Assembly: GCA_003507655.1 (NCBI GenBank)
Contig: DNUZ01000030.1
Span: 62,001-126,000, forward strand
Source of the DNA: Lachnospiraceae bacterium
GTDB taxonomy: Bacteria > Bacillota > Clostridia > Lachnospirales > Lachnospiraceae
Direction: 5' to 3'
DNA: 64,000 nucleotides
In this document: positions 1-8,237 of the stretch, piece after piece
Position numbering within the stretch: position 1 is the stretch's first letter
Layout of the letters: every line of letters begins with the position of its first letter
Program-made: the position numbers and the translations under genes
The notes under the pieces: model-generated
What the model was told of the DNA's origin: nothing
Database searches by the model: none
Seen by the model: only the letters and a program-made list of their open reading frames with translations

Positions 1-570
1 GGGAATACAATCTGGGCGTATTATGACATTTTGACCATTGATAAAGAACCTTATCTGAACCTGAAACTCCGTACCTCGATGATCCGGTTTGCAAACCAGC
101 GGTTTATTGATATTGAGCTGCTTTTAGATGATGCAAAAGGATTAAAGATCCCAAATTCGGCGATTACTACCAAAAAATTCTTTACCGTTCCAAAGGAATA
201 TTTTGTAAAGGGAAAAGGCTCAAATAAAGAGGGTCTGATCGTTACGGGAAAGGACAAGAATACGACTTATATTACACCGGAGATTTTTTACGAAAAAGAC
301 GGTATGTACTATATTGATGATGAGAATGTAACGTCCGGAACAGTGATACAGAAGAGTGATTCGAATGAAACCTATACGATTCGTCAGACTGCAAAGCTGA
401 AAGGCGTTTACAATATTAACAAGGGGTATGCGGTGTTTAAGCAGATCGACATACTCTATCAGAATGAAGAATATGCCATTTTAAAGCAGGGAACCGATTA
501 CGGTGTTGCCCTGTATGACCATATTGCCTTAAAGGGAAATACGGTAAAAGAGAATGATCTGATTCATTAA
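1..570 (+). CDS. HlyD-like membrane-fusion/adaptor protein, C-terminal part (5' end outside window)
   Basis: The frame is open from base 1, so the gene starts outside the window; 189 residues are visible. The visible part has no membrane segment and is rich in short beta-strand-like stretches, as expected for the barrel and membrane-proximal end of a HlyD-type adaptor. The main support is context: in Clostridia a HlyD-like gene commonly sits directly upstream of yggS and sepF, and here yggS begins 15 bases after its stop. The family links or stabilises envelope complexes, but its exact role in Gram-positive bacteria is not settled. The family call is moderately sure; no substrate can be proposed. 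Confidence 0.6.
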   Translation, partial: GNTIWAYYDILTIDKEPYLNLKLRTSMIRFANQRFIDIELLLDDAKGLKIPNSAITTKKFFTVPKEYFVKGKGSNKEGLIVTGKDKNTTYITPEIFYEKDGMYYIDDENVTSGTVIQKSDSNETYTIRQTAKLKGVYNINKGYAVFKQIDILYQNEEYAILKQGTDYGVALYDHIALKGNTVKENDLIH

Positions 571-585
571 AGGAGTGATTTAAAA

Positions 586-1284
586 ATGCTAAAAGAAAAC
601 TTAGAAGAAGTAGAAGAAAAAATTGCCAAAGCGTGTGAGCGTGCAGGTAGAGCACGAGAGGAAGTAACCCTGATCGCGGTCAGCAAGACAAAACCGGTAG
701 AGATGTTACAGGAGATCTACGATGAGGGAATCCGTGATTTTGGCGAAAATAAAGTACAGGAACTGACAGAAAAATATGAAGTTATGCCAAAAGACATGAA
801 ATGGCATATGATTGGACATCTGCAAAGAAATAAAGTAAAATATATTGTGGACAAGGTAACACTGATCCACTCCGTGGACAGTCTGCGTTTAGCAGAGACG
901 ATCAGCAGGGAGGCAGAAAAAAAAGGCGTTACGGTTCCGATTTTAATCGAGGTCAATATTGCAGGGGAAGAGACAAAATTTGGACTGTCCTCTAAGGAAG
1001 AAGTCATTTCTCTGAGCGAACAGATCGCCGCATTACCGAATCTGTCTGTCAAGGGACTGATGACGGTGGCACCGCCGGCCAAAGATCCGGAGGAAAACCG
1101 CCCGTTTTTCCGTGAAATCAGGCAATTATCTGTTGACATAACAAATAAAAACATTGATAATGTAAGTATGGAAATCCTGTCAATGGGAATGACAAATGAT
1201 TACACCGTAGCCATTGAAGAAGGTGCTACCATGGTCCGGGTTGGAACCGGGATCTTTGGAGCAAGAGACTACAGTAAAAAATAA
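586..1284 (+). CDS. yggS: YggS/PROSC-type pyridoxal phosphate homeostasis protein
   Basis: This is a 232-residue single-domain PLP-binding protein with an alanine-racemase-like barrel. It buffers free pyridoxal 5'-phosphate and keeps vitamin B6 and amino-acid pools balanced; it has no known catalytic turnover. The PLP lysine is K34 in the AVSKTKP motif. Further family signatures are GENKVQE, the WHMIGHLQRNK segment and the C-terminal SMGMTNDY, which helps hold the cofactor phosphate. A good ribosome site (AAAGGAG) precedes the ATG. The gene lies between the HlyD-like gene and sepF, its usual place at the end of the division cluster. The length is normal for the family. Confidence 0.95.
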   Translation: MLKENLEEVEEKIAKACERAGRAREEVTLIAVSKTKPVEMLQEIYDEGIRDFGENKVQELTEKYEVMPKDMKWHMIGHLQRNKVKYIVDKVTLIHSVDSLRLAETISREAEKKGVTVPILIEVNIAGEETKFGLSSKEEVISLSEQIAALPNLSVKGLMTVAPPAKDPEENRPFFREIRQLSVDITNKNIDNVSMEILSMGMTNDYTVAIEEGATMVRVGTGIFGARDYSKK

Positions 1285-1299
1285 GTTAGGAGAAGAGAC

Positions 1300-1824
1300 A
1301 TGGGAGTTTTAGATAAATTTTTAGATGTGATGAAATTAAATCCGGATGATGATGACGATTTCTATGATGATGATTTTCTTGACGATGAAGAAGACGAAGA
1401 ACCGGTAAGAAAATCCGTATTCCGTAAGAAATCAGACGATGATGTGGATGATATGTTCAATGATCAGAAGGATCGTACTTCTAAGACAACACCGAAGCTG
1501 ACACCGATCCGTGGTGGAAAGAAAAGCCCGCATAGCAATATGGAGGTCTGCGTGATCAAACCGACTTCGGTAGATGACGCAAGAGAGATTACAGAGACCT
1601 TGTTAGATAACCGGACCGTGGTACTCAATGTAGAGGGCTTAGATGTCGATATTGCACAGAGAATCATTGATTTTTCTTCCGGTTCCTGCTTTGCGATCAG
1701 CGGAAACCTGCAGAAGATTTCTAACTATATCTTTATTATTACACCACCGGGTGTAGAAATTTCAGGAGATTTTTTGAATCTGATGGATACGTTTGATTCA
1801 TCATCGATTCAGACTGACTTTTAA
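1300..1824 (+). CDS. sepF: Cell division protein SepF
   Basis: This 174-residue protein tethers FtsZ to the membrane and aligns the Z-ring in Gram-positive bacteria. Residues 1-13 (MGVLDKFLDVMKL) form the expected amphipathic membrane-binding helix. A very acidic linker follows (residues 16-35 are mostly Asp and Glu). The conserved DUF552 core runs from about residue 78 to 165, with the typical NRTVVLN and FSSGSCFAI segments. It starts 15 bases after yggS with an AGGAGAAG ribosome site. No divIVA gene is found in this cluster, so SepF is the clearest division factor of this group in the window. Confidence 0.95.
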   Translation: MGVLDKFLDVMKLNPDDDDDFYDDDFLDDEEDEEPVRKSVFRKKSDDDVDDMFNDQKDRTSKTTPKLTPIRGGKKSPHSNMEVCVIKPTSVDDAREITETLLDNRTVVLNVEGLDVDIAQRIIDFSSGSCFAISGNLQKISNYIFIITPPGVEISGDFLNLMDTFDSSSIQTDF

Positions 1825-1827
1825 GCA

Positions 1828-2580
1828 ATGGGAAATGAACAGGATTTATTACAAAAACGTTTTATAGATTTATCCAAACAGGCAAACAGAAAGGGAATCG
1901 TTATTTATAGCGATTTCCTTAATTTGAGTGAACAGAATCTTCTTTCCGTGACAAAAGGAAAGCTAGAGACCTCTTATGAATTGTCCGGAGGACACGAATA
2001 TGCGGAAAGAAAGATCGCGGCATTCTTGCCGGTCGATTTAGGCTATGAATGGGAATATCCGCTGATCTGTTTAAAAATCCGGCCGGCATATCCGAAATTT
2101 GCGGATACACTGACACACAGGGATGTCCTTGGTGCAGTGATGAATTTAGGATTAGAGCGGGCGAAAATAGGAGATATCCTCTGTCAAAAGAACGATTACT
2201 ATCTGTTTTGTAAAGAAAATATGGCAGATTATCTTACCGAGTCACTTCAAAAGATCAAACATACACTTGTCACGGTGAATGAGGTGGATTCCCCACAGGA
2301 CAGTATCCAACCGGAATTTATTGAAAAAAGCGGGATTATCAGCTCGAATCGTCTTGACAGCATTGTGGCATGTCTGATCGGCTGTTCTAGGAACGAAGCC
2401 GTAAAATTGATCCAGAGCGGTAAGGTCTATGCCAATGGATTAGAGATTCTGCACAATACTTATACCTGTAAGGAGGGGGATGTCCTTTCCGTGCGTTCCC
2501 ATGGAAAATATATCTTTGATTCCTTAGCGGGTGAGACAAAAAAGGGTAGACAAAAAATTAAATATAGAATATATAGTTAG
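1828..2580 (+). CDS. ylmH: YlmH family RNA-binding protein (S4 domain)
   Basis: This 250-residue protein has an N-terminal ribosome-associated region and an S4 RNA-binding domain at about residues 172-240 (SSNRLDSIVACLIG...EAVKLIQSGKVYANG). YlmH family members bind ribosomal particles; in Bacillus the protein has been linked to ribosome quality control. The start lies only 3 bases after the sepF stop and the upstream sequence has no strong Shine-Dalgarno site, so translation is probably coupled to sepF. The order sepF-ylmH matches Firmicutes division clusters, although ylmG and divIVA are missing here. Confidence 0.9.
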   Translation: MGNEQDLLQKRFIDLSKQANRKGIVIYSDFLNLSEQNLLSVTKGKLETSYELSGGHEYAERKIAAFLPVDLGYEWEYPLICLKIRPAYPKFADTLTHRDVLGAVMNLGLERAKIGDILCQKNDYYLFCKENMADYLTESLQKIKHTLVTVNEVDSPQDSIQPEFIEKSGIISSNRLDSIVACLIGCSRNEAVKLIQSGKVYANGLEILHNTYTCKEGDVLSVRSHGKYIFDSLAGETKKGRQKIKYRIYS

Positions 2581-2591
2581 GAGAAACACTT

Positions 2592-3707
2592 ATGAAACAA
2601 GGAGAAAACAGACTTTCGGTGTCATATGACGGGGAATGGATCTATGATATCGTCTTAGAATCCTCTTATGGACAACTTTTAGATGCACTTGCTCCGGTTT
2701 TGAAAGGCCGAAATGAAAAAAATGTCAAAATATGTATTGTAACGGATTCGAACGTGGCAAAAATACACAAAAATGAAGTTGAAGAAATCTTAAAATCCGG
2801 ATATTCCACTGTAAAAACCTTTGTTTTTGAATCTGGAGAAGCAAATAAAAACCTGAACACAATCGAAAAGTTATATGAATATTTAATAATTAACCATTTT
2901 GAACGCAATGATTTGCTGATCGCACTCGGTGGCGGAGTTGTCGGTGACATGACCGGATTTGCGGCAGCGACCTATTTAAGAGGGATTGATTTTGTCCAGA
3001 TACCGACAACACTCTTAGCACAGGTGGACAGCAGCATCGGCGGAAAGACCGGTGTGGACTTTGCACAGTATAAAAATATGGTGGGAGCGTTTAACCAGCC
3101 CAAATTAGTCTATATGAATTTGGATGTTTTAAAGACACTTCCAAAGGAACAGTTTGCTTCCGGTATGGCAGAAGCATTAAAATCCGGTCTGATCAGGGAT
3201 CAGGAATATTTTATATATCTGTGTGATGAAATAAAGGCGATCCAAAGTCTGGAGCAGGAGGCAATCTTACGCACGGTATCAGGAAGCTGTAAGATCAAAC
3301 GGGAAGTGGTGCAGAATGATCCGAAAGAAAAAGGAGAACGTGCACTGTTAAACTTCGGACATACGATCGGACATGCTATCGAGAAATTATCGGACTTTAC
3401 CTTATATCATGGAGAGTGTGTAGCACTTGGAATGGTTGCAGCCGCTTATATTTCCTTTAAATCAGGGAATATTTCTAAGGAAGATTTAGAAAAGATTGAG
3501 CATATTATTTCCGCTTATAATCTTCCTATACGGCTTAAAACAGCAAAAATGAGTGCTGATGATGTCTTAGCTGCAACGAAGTCAGATAAGAAAATGGAGG
3601 ATGGACGCGTAAAATTTGTTTTATTGCATGCGATCGGCGATGCCTATATCAGCAGAGAAGTGTCCGATGAGATGTTATCAGACGGAATCCGGTATGTGCT
3701 GCAGTAA
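2592..3707 (+). CDS. aroB: 3-dehydroquinate synthase
   Basis: This 371-residue enzyme converts DAHP to 3-dehydroquinate, the second step of the shikimate pathway, using NAD and a divalent metal. Diagnostic pieces are the NAD loop GGGVVGDMTGF, the IPTTLLAQVDSSIGGKTGVD block, the metal-binding Glu in MAEALKSGLI, the histidine pair in NFGHTIGHAIE and the HGECVALGM histidine. All catalytic residues appear present, so it should be active. A ribosome site (TTAGGAG) is located just after ylmH. Its position between ylmH and lspA is unusual; no other shikimate gene is nearby. Confidence 0.93.
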   Translation: MKQGENRLSVSYDGEWIYDIVLESSYGQLLDALAPVLKGRNEKNVKICIVTDSNVAKIHKNEVEEILKSGYSTVKTFVFESGEANKNLNTIEKLYEYLIINHFERNDLLIALGGGVVGDMTGFAAATYLRGIDFVQIPTTLLAQVDSSIGGKTGVDFAQYKNMVGAFNQPKLVYMNLDVLKTLPKEQFASGMAEALKSGLIRDQEYFIYLCDEIKAIQSLEQEAILRTVSGSCKIKREVVQNDPKEKGERALLNFGHTIGHAIEKLSDFTLYHGECVALGMVAAAYISFKSGNISKEDLEKIEHIISAYNLPIRLKTAKMSADDVLAATKSDKKMEDGRVKFVLLHAIGDAYISREVSDEMLSDGIRYVLQ

Positions 3708-3728
3708 AAAGAAAGGAACTATGGAACG

Positions 3729-4280
3729 ATGAGTCAAAATACAGGAAAGAAATCGTTGGGATTTCATTTGATTTTCTGGTTAGGAAGCGTCTGTTTACTG
3801 CTTTTAGACCAGTGGACGAAATATTTAGCCTGCATCCATTTAAAAGACCGGATTCCGGTATCTGTGATAGAGGATGTATTTTGTCTGCAATATTTAGAAA
3901 ACCGGGGAGCTGCCTTTGGGATTTTGCAGGGGCAAAAAGTCTTTTTTGTTCTGATCACATTGGTGTTTTTGTTCCTTGTATTCTGGATCTATCATTGTCT
4001 GCCGGCAGATCGACGTTTTTATCCGGTCTATGTTACAATGATGCTTTTATTGTCCGGTGCGGTTGGAAATTTTATTGATCGTATTTTTAGGAATTATGTG
4101 GTGGATTTTTTCTATTTTGAACTGATCAATTTCCCGATCTTTAATGTGGCAGATATTTATGTGACTTGCGGAGCGGCACTGTTCTTTATCGTGTTTATTT
4201 TTGTATACAAAGAAGAAGATGTGAATGAGATGAGCAGATTGCTCTTTCCGTGGAAGAAGAAAGATAAAAACGGAAAATAA
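3729..4280 (+). CDS. lspA: Lipoprotein signal peptidase (signal peptidase II)
   Basis: This 183-residue polytopic membrane aspartic protease removes signal peptides from prolipoproteins after lipidation. Four hydrophobic segments lie at about residues 12-27, 71-90, 99-116 and 138-161. Family boxes are NRGAAFGIL, GNFIDR, VVDFF and FNVADIY; the likely catalytic pair is D126 and D142. Another ATG 8 bases upstream (3721) is out of frame, so 3729 is the start. The C-terminal tail is lysine-rich and cytosolic. rluD follows 30 bases later, the common lspA-rluD pair of Firmicutes. Confidence 0.96.
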   Translation: MSQNTGKKSLGFHLIFWLGSVCLLLLDQWTKYLACIHLKDRIPVSVIEDVFCLQYLENRGAAFGILQGQKVFFVLITLVFLFLVFWIYHCLPADRRFYPVYVTMMLLLSGAVGNFIDRIFRNYVVDFFYFELINFPIFNVADIYVTCGAALFFIVFIFVYKEEDVNEMSRLLFPWKKKDKNGK

Positions 4281-4310
4281 GAAATAACCTGTTAAGAGGA
4301 TTGGAATTTT

Positions 4311-5222
4311 ATGGAAAAACATTGTTTTACAGCAGATATAGAGCATGAAGATCAAAGGATTGACCGTTATCTGACAGAAATGCTGCCGGAACAGTCACGT
4401 TCCTTTTTTCAGAAGCTGATCAGGGATGGCTTTGTAATAGTAAACCATATAATTGTAAAGGTTAACTATCGGCTAAAGACCGGAGATGTTATAGAAATTG
4501 ACATTCCGGATGCCGTACCAACCGAAATTGTACCGGAAAACATCCCATTAGATATTCTTTACGAAGACGATGATCTGTTAATTGTTAACAAGCCGAAGGG
4601 AATGGTTGTCCATCCGGCTGTCGGACATTCTACGGGAACTTTGGTAAATGCGATCATGTATCATTGTCAGGGAAATTTATCGGGAATCAATGGCGAGATC
4701 CGTCCGGGCATTGTACACCGTATCGATAAGGATACGACGGGTTCTCTGATCATTTGTAAAAACGATGAGGCACATCGTAATATTGCAGAGCAGATCAAGG
4801 AACATTCTGTGACCAGACGTTATGTGGGTGTCGTAGCCGGTACGTTTTCAGAAGAAAGCGGTACGGTGGAAGGTGCGATCGGAAGGCATCCGAATGACCG
4901 CAAGAGAATGACGATCAATGAAAAAAACGGAAAACCTGCAGTAACTCATTACCGTGTCCTTCAGACCTTAAAAGGCGCTTCTTTTATGGAATTTGAGTTA
5001 GAGACCGGACGCACACATCAGATCCGCGTCCATATGGCAAGTATTTCCCATCCGCTGCTGGGCGATACGGTTTATGGCAACTCAAAAAATCCGTACAAGT
5101 TGCAGGGACAGGCATTACATGCGCGGACCATCGGATTTATTCATCCGACTACCGGCGAATATATCGAAGTGTCTGCACCAATTCCGGAATATATGACAGA
5201 ACTTGTGCGTAAATTGAGTTGA
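4311..5222 (+). CDS. rluD: RluD-type large subunit rRNA pseudouridine synthase
   Basis: This 303-residue enzyme isomerises uridines in 23S rRNA; the family target is the helix 69 region. An S4-like RNA-binding segment covers about residues 10-75. The catalytic domain contains the HRIDKDTTG motif with the nucleophilic Asp at D139, followed by the GRTHQIRVHM block. Full length and intact. It lies directly after lspA, as in many Firmicutes. Substrate specificity within the RluA/RluD family cannot be fixed from sequence alone, but the lspA neighbour favours the RluD-like subgroup. Confidence 0.93.
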   Translation: MEKHCFTADIEHEDQRIDRYLTEMLPEQSRSFFQKLIRDGFVIVNHIIVKVNYRLKTGDVIEIDIPDAVPTEIVPENIPLDILYEDDDLLIVNKPKGMVVHPAVGHSTGTLVNAIMYHCQGNLSGINGEIRPGIVHRIDKDTTGSLIICKNDEAHRNIAEQIKEHSVTRRYVGVVAGTFSEESGTVEGAIGRHPNDRKRMTINEKNGKPAVTHYRVLQTLKGASFMEFELETGRTHQIRVHMASISHPLLGDTVYGNSKNPYKLQGQALHARTIGFIHPTTGEYIEVSAPIPEYMTELVRKLS

Positions 5223-5247
5223 AAATTCTGATTATTTCCGAAAAAAC

Positions 5248-5276
5248 TATACAAATATCGTAAAATAGTATATAAT
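5248..5276 (+). promoter_or_regulatory. SigA-type promoter of the cytidylate-kinase-like gene
   Basis: A perfect -10 hexamer TATAAT (5271-5276) lies 17 bases after TATACA (5248-5253), which matches 4 of 6 bases of the -35 consensus. It sits in the gap after rluD, so the following gene can be transcribed on its own. Confidence 0.65.
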
Positions 5277-5328
5277 ACTCTTAGAAAAAGGAACGTTTCC
5301 TTTGAACGAAAAGAAGGGTGGGATGGCT

Positions 5329-5958
5329 ATGAGTAACTTTGTAATTACCATTGGTCGTGAATTTGGAAGTAACGGAAAGAAAATCGGCGAAGAGGTTGCA
5401 AAGCGGCTTGGAATCAAATGCTATGATAAGGAATTATTATCATTAGCAGCAAAAGACAGTGGATTTTGTGAAGAAATCCTAGAAAGTAATGATGAAAAGC
5501 CGACGCGCAGCTTTTTATATTCTTTGGTTATGGATACTTATTCCATGAATCATTATTCTACAGCACCGTTTTTGGATATGCCTTTAAATCAGAAAGTCTT
5601 TTTAGCACAATATGAGGCAATCCAGAAAATTGCCGGCAGGGAATCCTGTGTCATTGTTGGACGCTGTGCAGATTATGCTCTTCATAATCATGAAAAATGC
5701 CTGAATGTATTTATCCATGCAGATAAAGATGTCCGCATTGAAGAGGTGTGCAAACGAATGGATATCTCCGTAAATAAAGCAAAAGACATGATCCAGAAAC
5801 AGGATAAACAACGTGCAAGTTATTACAACTATTACAGCAATAAAAAATGGGGAGATTCCAGAAACTATCATCTGACTTTAGACAGCTCCGTGCTTGGTAT
5901 TGATGGCTGTGTAGATATGATCTTAGCATGCAGAGAAAAAATGTTAGAGAAAAAATAA
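5329..5958 (+). CDS. Cytidylate kinase-like family protein
   Basis: This 209-residue P-loop kinase-like protein belongs to the cytidylate-kinase-like family (Cytidylate_kin2), distinct from the housekeeping Cmk. The N-terminal FVITIGREFGSNGKKIG is the modified nucleotide-binding start of the family, and VIVGRCADY is the second conserved strand. Such proteins are common as single genes in Lachnospiraceae; their substrate is unknown. In-frame upstream starts exist at 5302 (TTG) and 5323 (ATG), but the ATG at 5329 sits best after the GGGTGGG ribosome site and gives the usual N-terminus. It has its own promoter and ends in a strong hairpin. Confidence 0.85.
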   Translation: MSNFVITIGREFGSNGKKIGEEVAKRLGIKCYDKELLSLAAKDSGFCEEILESNDEKPTRSFLYSLVMDTYSMNHYSTAPFLDMPLNQKVFLAQYEAIQKIAGRESCVIVGRCADYALHNHEKCLNVFIHADKDVRIEEVCKRMDISVNKAKDMIQKQDKQRASYYNYYSNKKWGDSRNYHLTLDSSVLGIDGCVDMILACREKMLEKK

Positions 5959-5963
5959 CAATA

Positions 5964-6034
5964 AAGCATACGGTATAACGCTTTGAAAAACTGATGTTTT
6001 TTAGATATAACGTTTTGCCGTATGCTTATTTATT
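5964..6034. terminator. Layered hairpin terminator between convergent genes
   Basis: Outer arms AAGCATACGG (5964-5973) and CCGTATGCTT (6018-6027) are perfect complements, followed by an AT-rich tail with TATTTTT. Inside, AAAAAC/GTTTTT (5986-5991, 5996-6001) makes a second hairpin, and TATAACG-TTTG direct repeats (5974-5985 and 6006-6017, one mismatch) flank it. It separates the + strand kinase-like gene from the - strand pilin gene. Confidence 0.7.
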
Positions 6035-6105
6035 TTTACCACAAACTATTCGTTAAACTATTGTTTTGCGAATAGATGCATGCCGCTTAGAACCAGTTAC
6101 GCCCT

Positions 6106-6879
6106 TTACTTCGGAATCTTATACCAGACATTGGACCCGGTATTTGGATTTGGTGCCCAGGTTCCGTCAGAAGTTCCACCATCACCGGCATTATATACAT
6201 AATAAGAATCTTTGTATTTTACAAGGTCACCACGTTTGATACCTGAAATACGTTCATCATCGTCAGTCATTTCATAGATTTTTCCGGTCAGTTTCTCTGT
6301 AGATGTCCAAGGATATACTTCACCGCCAGGTCCGGATGCGGCACGTTCTCTGGTTAAAGTTAAATCCTTTGTGATCACATAATAAGAACCTTCATATTCA
6401 AAAATACCGCTTGGATGATAGAGAATTTCTTCGTAATTATCTTTAAAATCCTCTGACTTTGGCCATACACCGGAATTAATAGCAAGATCTGTACCCGGAA
6501 AAGTTTTTCCGGAATCCTTGTTATCCTTGTCCGTATCAGAAGGTGCTCCATGCACACTGCATACGATCTGGTTGATGCCGTCTCCGTTTGCTTCCCACGA
6601 ATAAGTTCCCTTCGATGGGCAGAGTTTTCTGTTTTTATAGTTTTCCATTAATTTGTCATAGGCTTCGTCTAAAGAATCATAGGTGCCATCTGCATATGTA
6701 GTATTCATTTCCTCGTAAAGACGGTCACGGTTTTCAAGGCAGACCGCAGCTCTTGCTTCTTTCAGATGTTGCACATAGAGGACAGCTAAAAATCCGGAAA
6801 GAATTGCTATGATGGCAATTACAACGATCAATTCTACTAAAGAAAATCCTTTATTGTTTTTTTTCGTTTGACGTTTCAT
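6106..6879 (-). CDS. Type IV prepilin-like protein with two repeated C-terminal modules
   Basis: This 257-residue pseudopilin-like protein has a short basic leader (residues 1-11) and a prepilin peptidase site G11/F12 with Glu at +5 (FSLVE), followed by a hydrophobic helix to about residue 36. The stalk continues into a globular part with a Cys pair (C87 in KLCPS, C107 in VCSVHG) that could form a disulfide. The C-terminus has two related modules, around residues 157-205 and 213-257, each with a GxxxxYxxSYYV-type core and aromatic residues. No other pilus gene is adjacent, so peptidase and motor must be elsewhere. An AGGAGAGG ribosome site precedes the ATG. It could be a minor pilin or a surface-displayed binding protein. 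Confidence 0.8.
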   Translation of the reverse strand: MKRQTKKNNKGFSLVELIVVIAIIAILSGFLAVLYVQHLKEARAAVCLENRDRLYEEMNTTYADGTYDSLDEAYDKLMENYKNRKLCPSKGTYSWEANGDGINQIVCSVHGAPSDTDKDNKDSGKTFPGTDLAINSGVWPKSEDFKDNYEEILYHPSGIFEYEGSYYVITKDLTLTRERAASGPGGEVYPWTSTEKLTGKIYEMTDDDERISGIKRGDLVKYKDSYYVYNAGDGGTSDGTWAPNPNTGSNVWYKIPK

Positions 6880-6956
6880 GGTCAGTTATTCCTCTCCTAA
6901 ATATTTGTGATAGTCATTAAAAAAATTATGAAATAAAAAAATCTGTTCCGGTATTT

Positions 6957-7406
6957 CTAAAATAACTCTTCGGAATCCAACATAATCGTAAACGGTCCGT
7001 CGTTCACTAAAGAAACCTTCATATCAGCTCCGAAAATACCGGTCTGCACATTGGCTACAGACTGTCTTGTCTGTTCAATTATATATTCATATAACCGGTT
7101 GGCATGCTCCGGTTTTCCTGCTTTGACAAAGGAAGGACGGTTTCCTTTTTTGCAGTTGGCATAAAGTGTAAACTGTGAAACCAATAACAGGCTTCCGTTT
7201 ACATCCGATAAGGATAAATTAGTCTTATGATTTTCATCCTCAAATACACGAAGCCCTAACATTTTTTTGATCATACGGTCCGCAGTCTGCGTATCATCCG
7301 TGTCACTGACACCGATAAATACTAAAAAACCTTTTTCAATGGCACCTGTGACATTTTCATCTACCTGCACGGATGCCTCGTCTACACATTGTATTAAAAA
7401 ACGCAT
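6957..7406 (-). CDS. dtd: D-aminoacyl-tRNA deacylase
   Basis: This 149-residue enzyme hydrolyses D-amino acids (classically D-Tyr) from mischarged tRNA. The SQFTLYANCKKGNRPSF block and the C-terminal NDGPFTIML motif are the two active-site signatures of the DTD family. The frame stays open 25 codons further upstream, but the ATG at 7406 has an AGGAGTG ribosome site and gives the family N-terminus (MRFLIQCVDEASV). Its promoter overlaps that of the divergent ttcA-like gene. Confidence 0.95.
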   Translation of the reverse strand: MRFLIQCVDEASVQVDENVTGAIEKGFLVFIGVSDTDDTQTADRMIKKMLGLRVFEDENHKTNLSLSDVNGSLLLVSQFTLYANCKKGNRPSFVKAGKPEHANRLYEYIIEQTRQSVANVQTGIFGADMKVSLVNDGPFTIMLDSEELF

Positions 7407-7452
7407 TTTGTACACTCCTGTTCTTCTGTTTTCCTGGCCTGTTACCATAGCA

Positions 7453-7481
7453 ATTATACAGGATTTATAGTATAATGTCAC
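7453..7481 (-). promoter_or_regulatory. SigA-type promoter of dtd, overlapping the divergent promoter
   Basis: Read on the - strand: -35 GTGACA (7476-7481, 5 of 6) and -10 TATAAT (7453-7458, 6 of 6) with a 17-base spacer. On the + strand a TATAAT at 7471-7476 could serve the ttcA-like gene, and it shares a base with the dtd -35 box. Confidence 0.75.
7471..7476 (+). promoter_or_regulatory. Candidate -10 box for the ttcA-xer operon
   Basis: A perfect TATAAT lies about 30 bases before the ATG at 7506 and just ahead of the ribosome site TAGGAGG. No convincing -35 hexamer is seen at 16-18 bases (TAGCAA is poor). It abuts the -35 box of the divergent dtd promoter, so the two polymerases should interfere. 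Confidence 0.45.
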
Positions 7482-7505
7482 TAGATTTTTTAGGAGGCAG
7501 TATGC

Positions 7506-8237
7506 ATGAAGTTACAACAGTTACTGAGTTATACAAGAAAAGCTGTGGATGATTATCAAATGATTGAGGAAGGGGATAAAATTGCCGTTGGTGTTTCCGG
7601 TGGAAAAGACAGTCTGACACTGCTCTATGCACTAAAAGGGCTGCAGAGATTTTATCCGAAGCATTTTGAACTGCTTGCGGTTACGGTAAATCTGGGATTT
7701 GAAAACTTTGATCTTGCAGAGGTTAAAAAACTTTGTGAAAATCTTGACGTACCCTATCATGTGATCGATACGGAAATTGCGGATATTATCTTTCAGGTCC
7801 GAAAAGAGGAAAATCCCTGTTCCCTATGTGCAAAGATGAGAAAAGGTGCTCTGAATACCGCGGTAAAAGAATTAGGCTGTAATAAAGTTGCCTACGCACA
7901 TCATAGAGATGATATCATTGAGACCATGCTGCTCTCTCTCCTTTTTGAGGGAAGGTTCTATGCTTTTTCACCGAAGACTTTTTTAGACCGTATGCAGTTA
8001 ACCGTGATCCGGCCGATGATGTATGTTCCGGAGGTCGATGTCATTGGATTTCGTAATAAGTATCAGCTTCCGGTGGCAAAAAATCCGTGTCCGGCAGACG
8101 GTGCTACAAAACGGGAATATGCAAAGCAGCTGGTCCGGCAGTTGAATCTGGAAAATCCGGGAGTCAAAGACCGTATGTTCCATGCCATTACAAATGGCAA
8201 TATTGAAGGCTGGCCACTGAAAGGAGAAACACGATGA
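7506..8237 (+). CDS. ttcA: TtcA-like tRNA 2-thiolation PP-loop ATPase
   Basis: This 243-residue protein belongs to the TtcA/PP-loop family that activates tRNA positions with ATP for sulfur insertion (2-thiocytidine-32 in the type enzyme). The PP-loop SGGKDS is at residues 31-36. The Cys pair C105/C108 (PCSLC) and C195 (NPCPADG) match the iron-sulfur ligands of TtcA. The ATG at 7506 is used, 8 bases after AGGAGG; the ATG at 7502 is out of frame. Its last codons overlap the start of the recombinase gene (ATGA), so the two are translationally coupled. Exact tRNA target in this organism is inferred from the family. Confidence 0.85.
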   Translation: MKLQQLLSYTRKAVDDYQMIEEGDKIAVGVSGGKDSLTLLYALKGLQRFYPKHFELLAVTVNLGFENFDLAEVKKLCENLDVPYHVIDTEIADIIFQVRKEENPCSLCAKMRKGALNTAVKELGCNKVAYAHHRDDIIETMLLSLLFEGRFYAFSPKTFLDRMQLTVIRPMMYVPEVDVIGFRNKYQLPVAKNPCPADGATKREYAKQLVRQLNLENPGVKDRMFHAITNGNIEGWPLKGETR

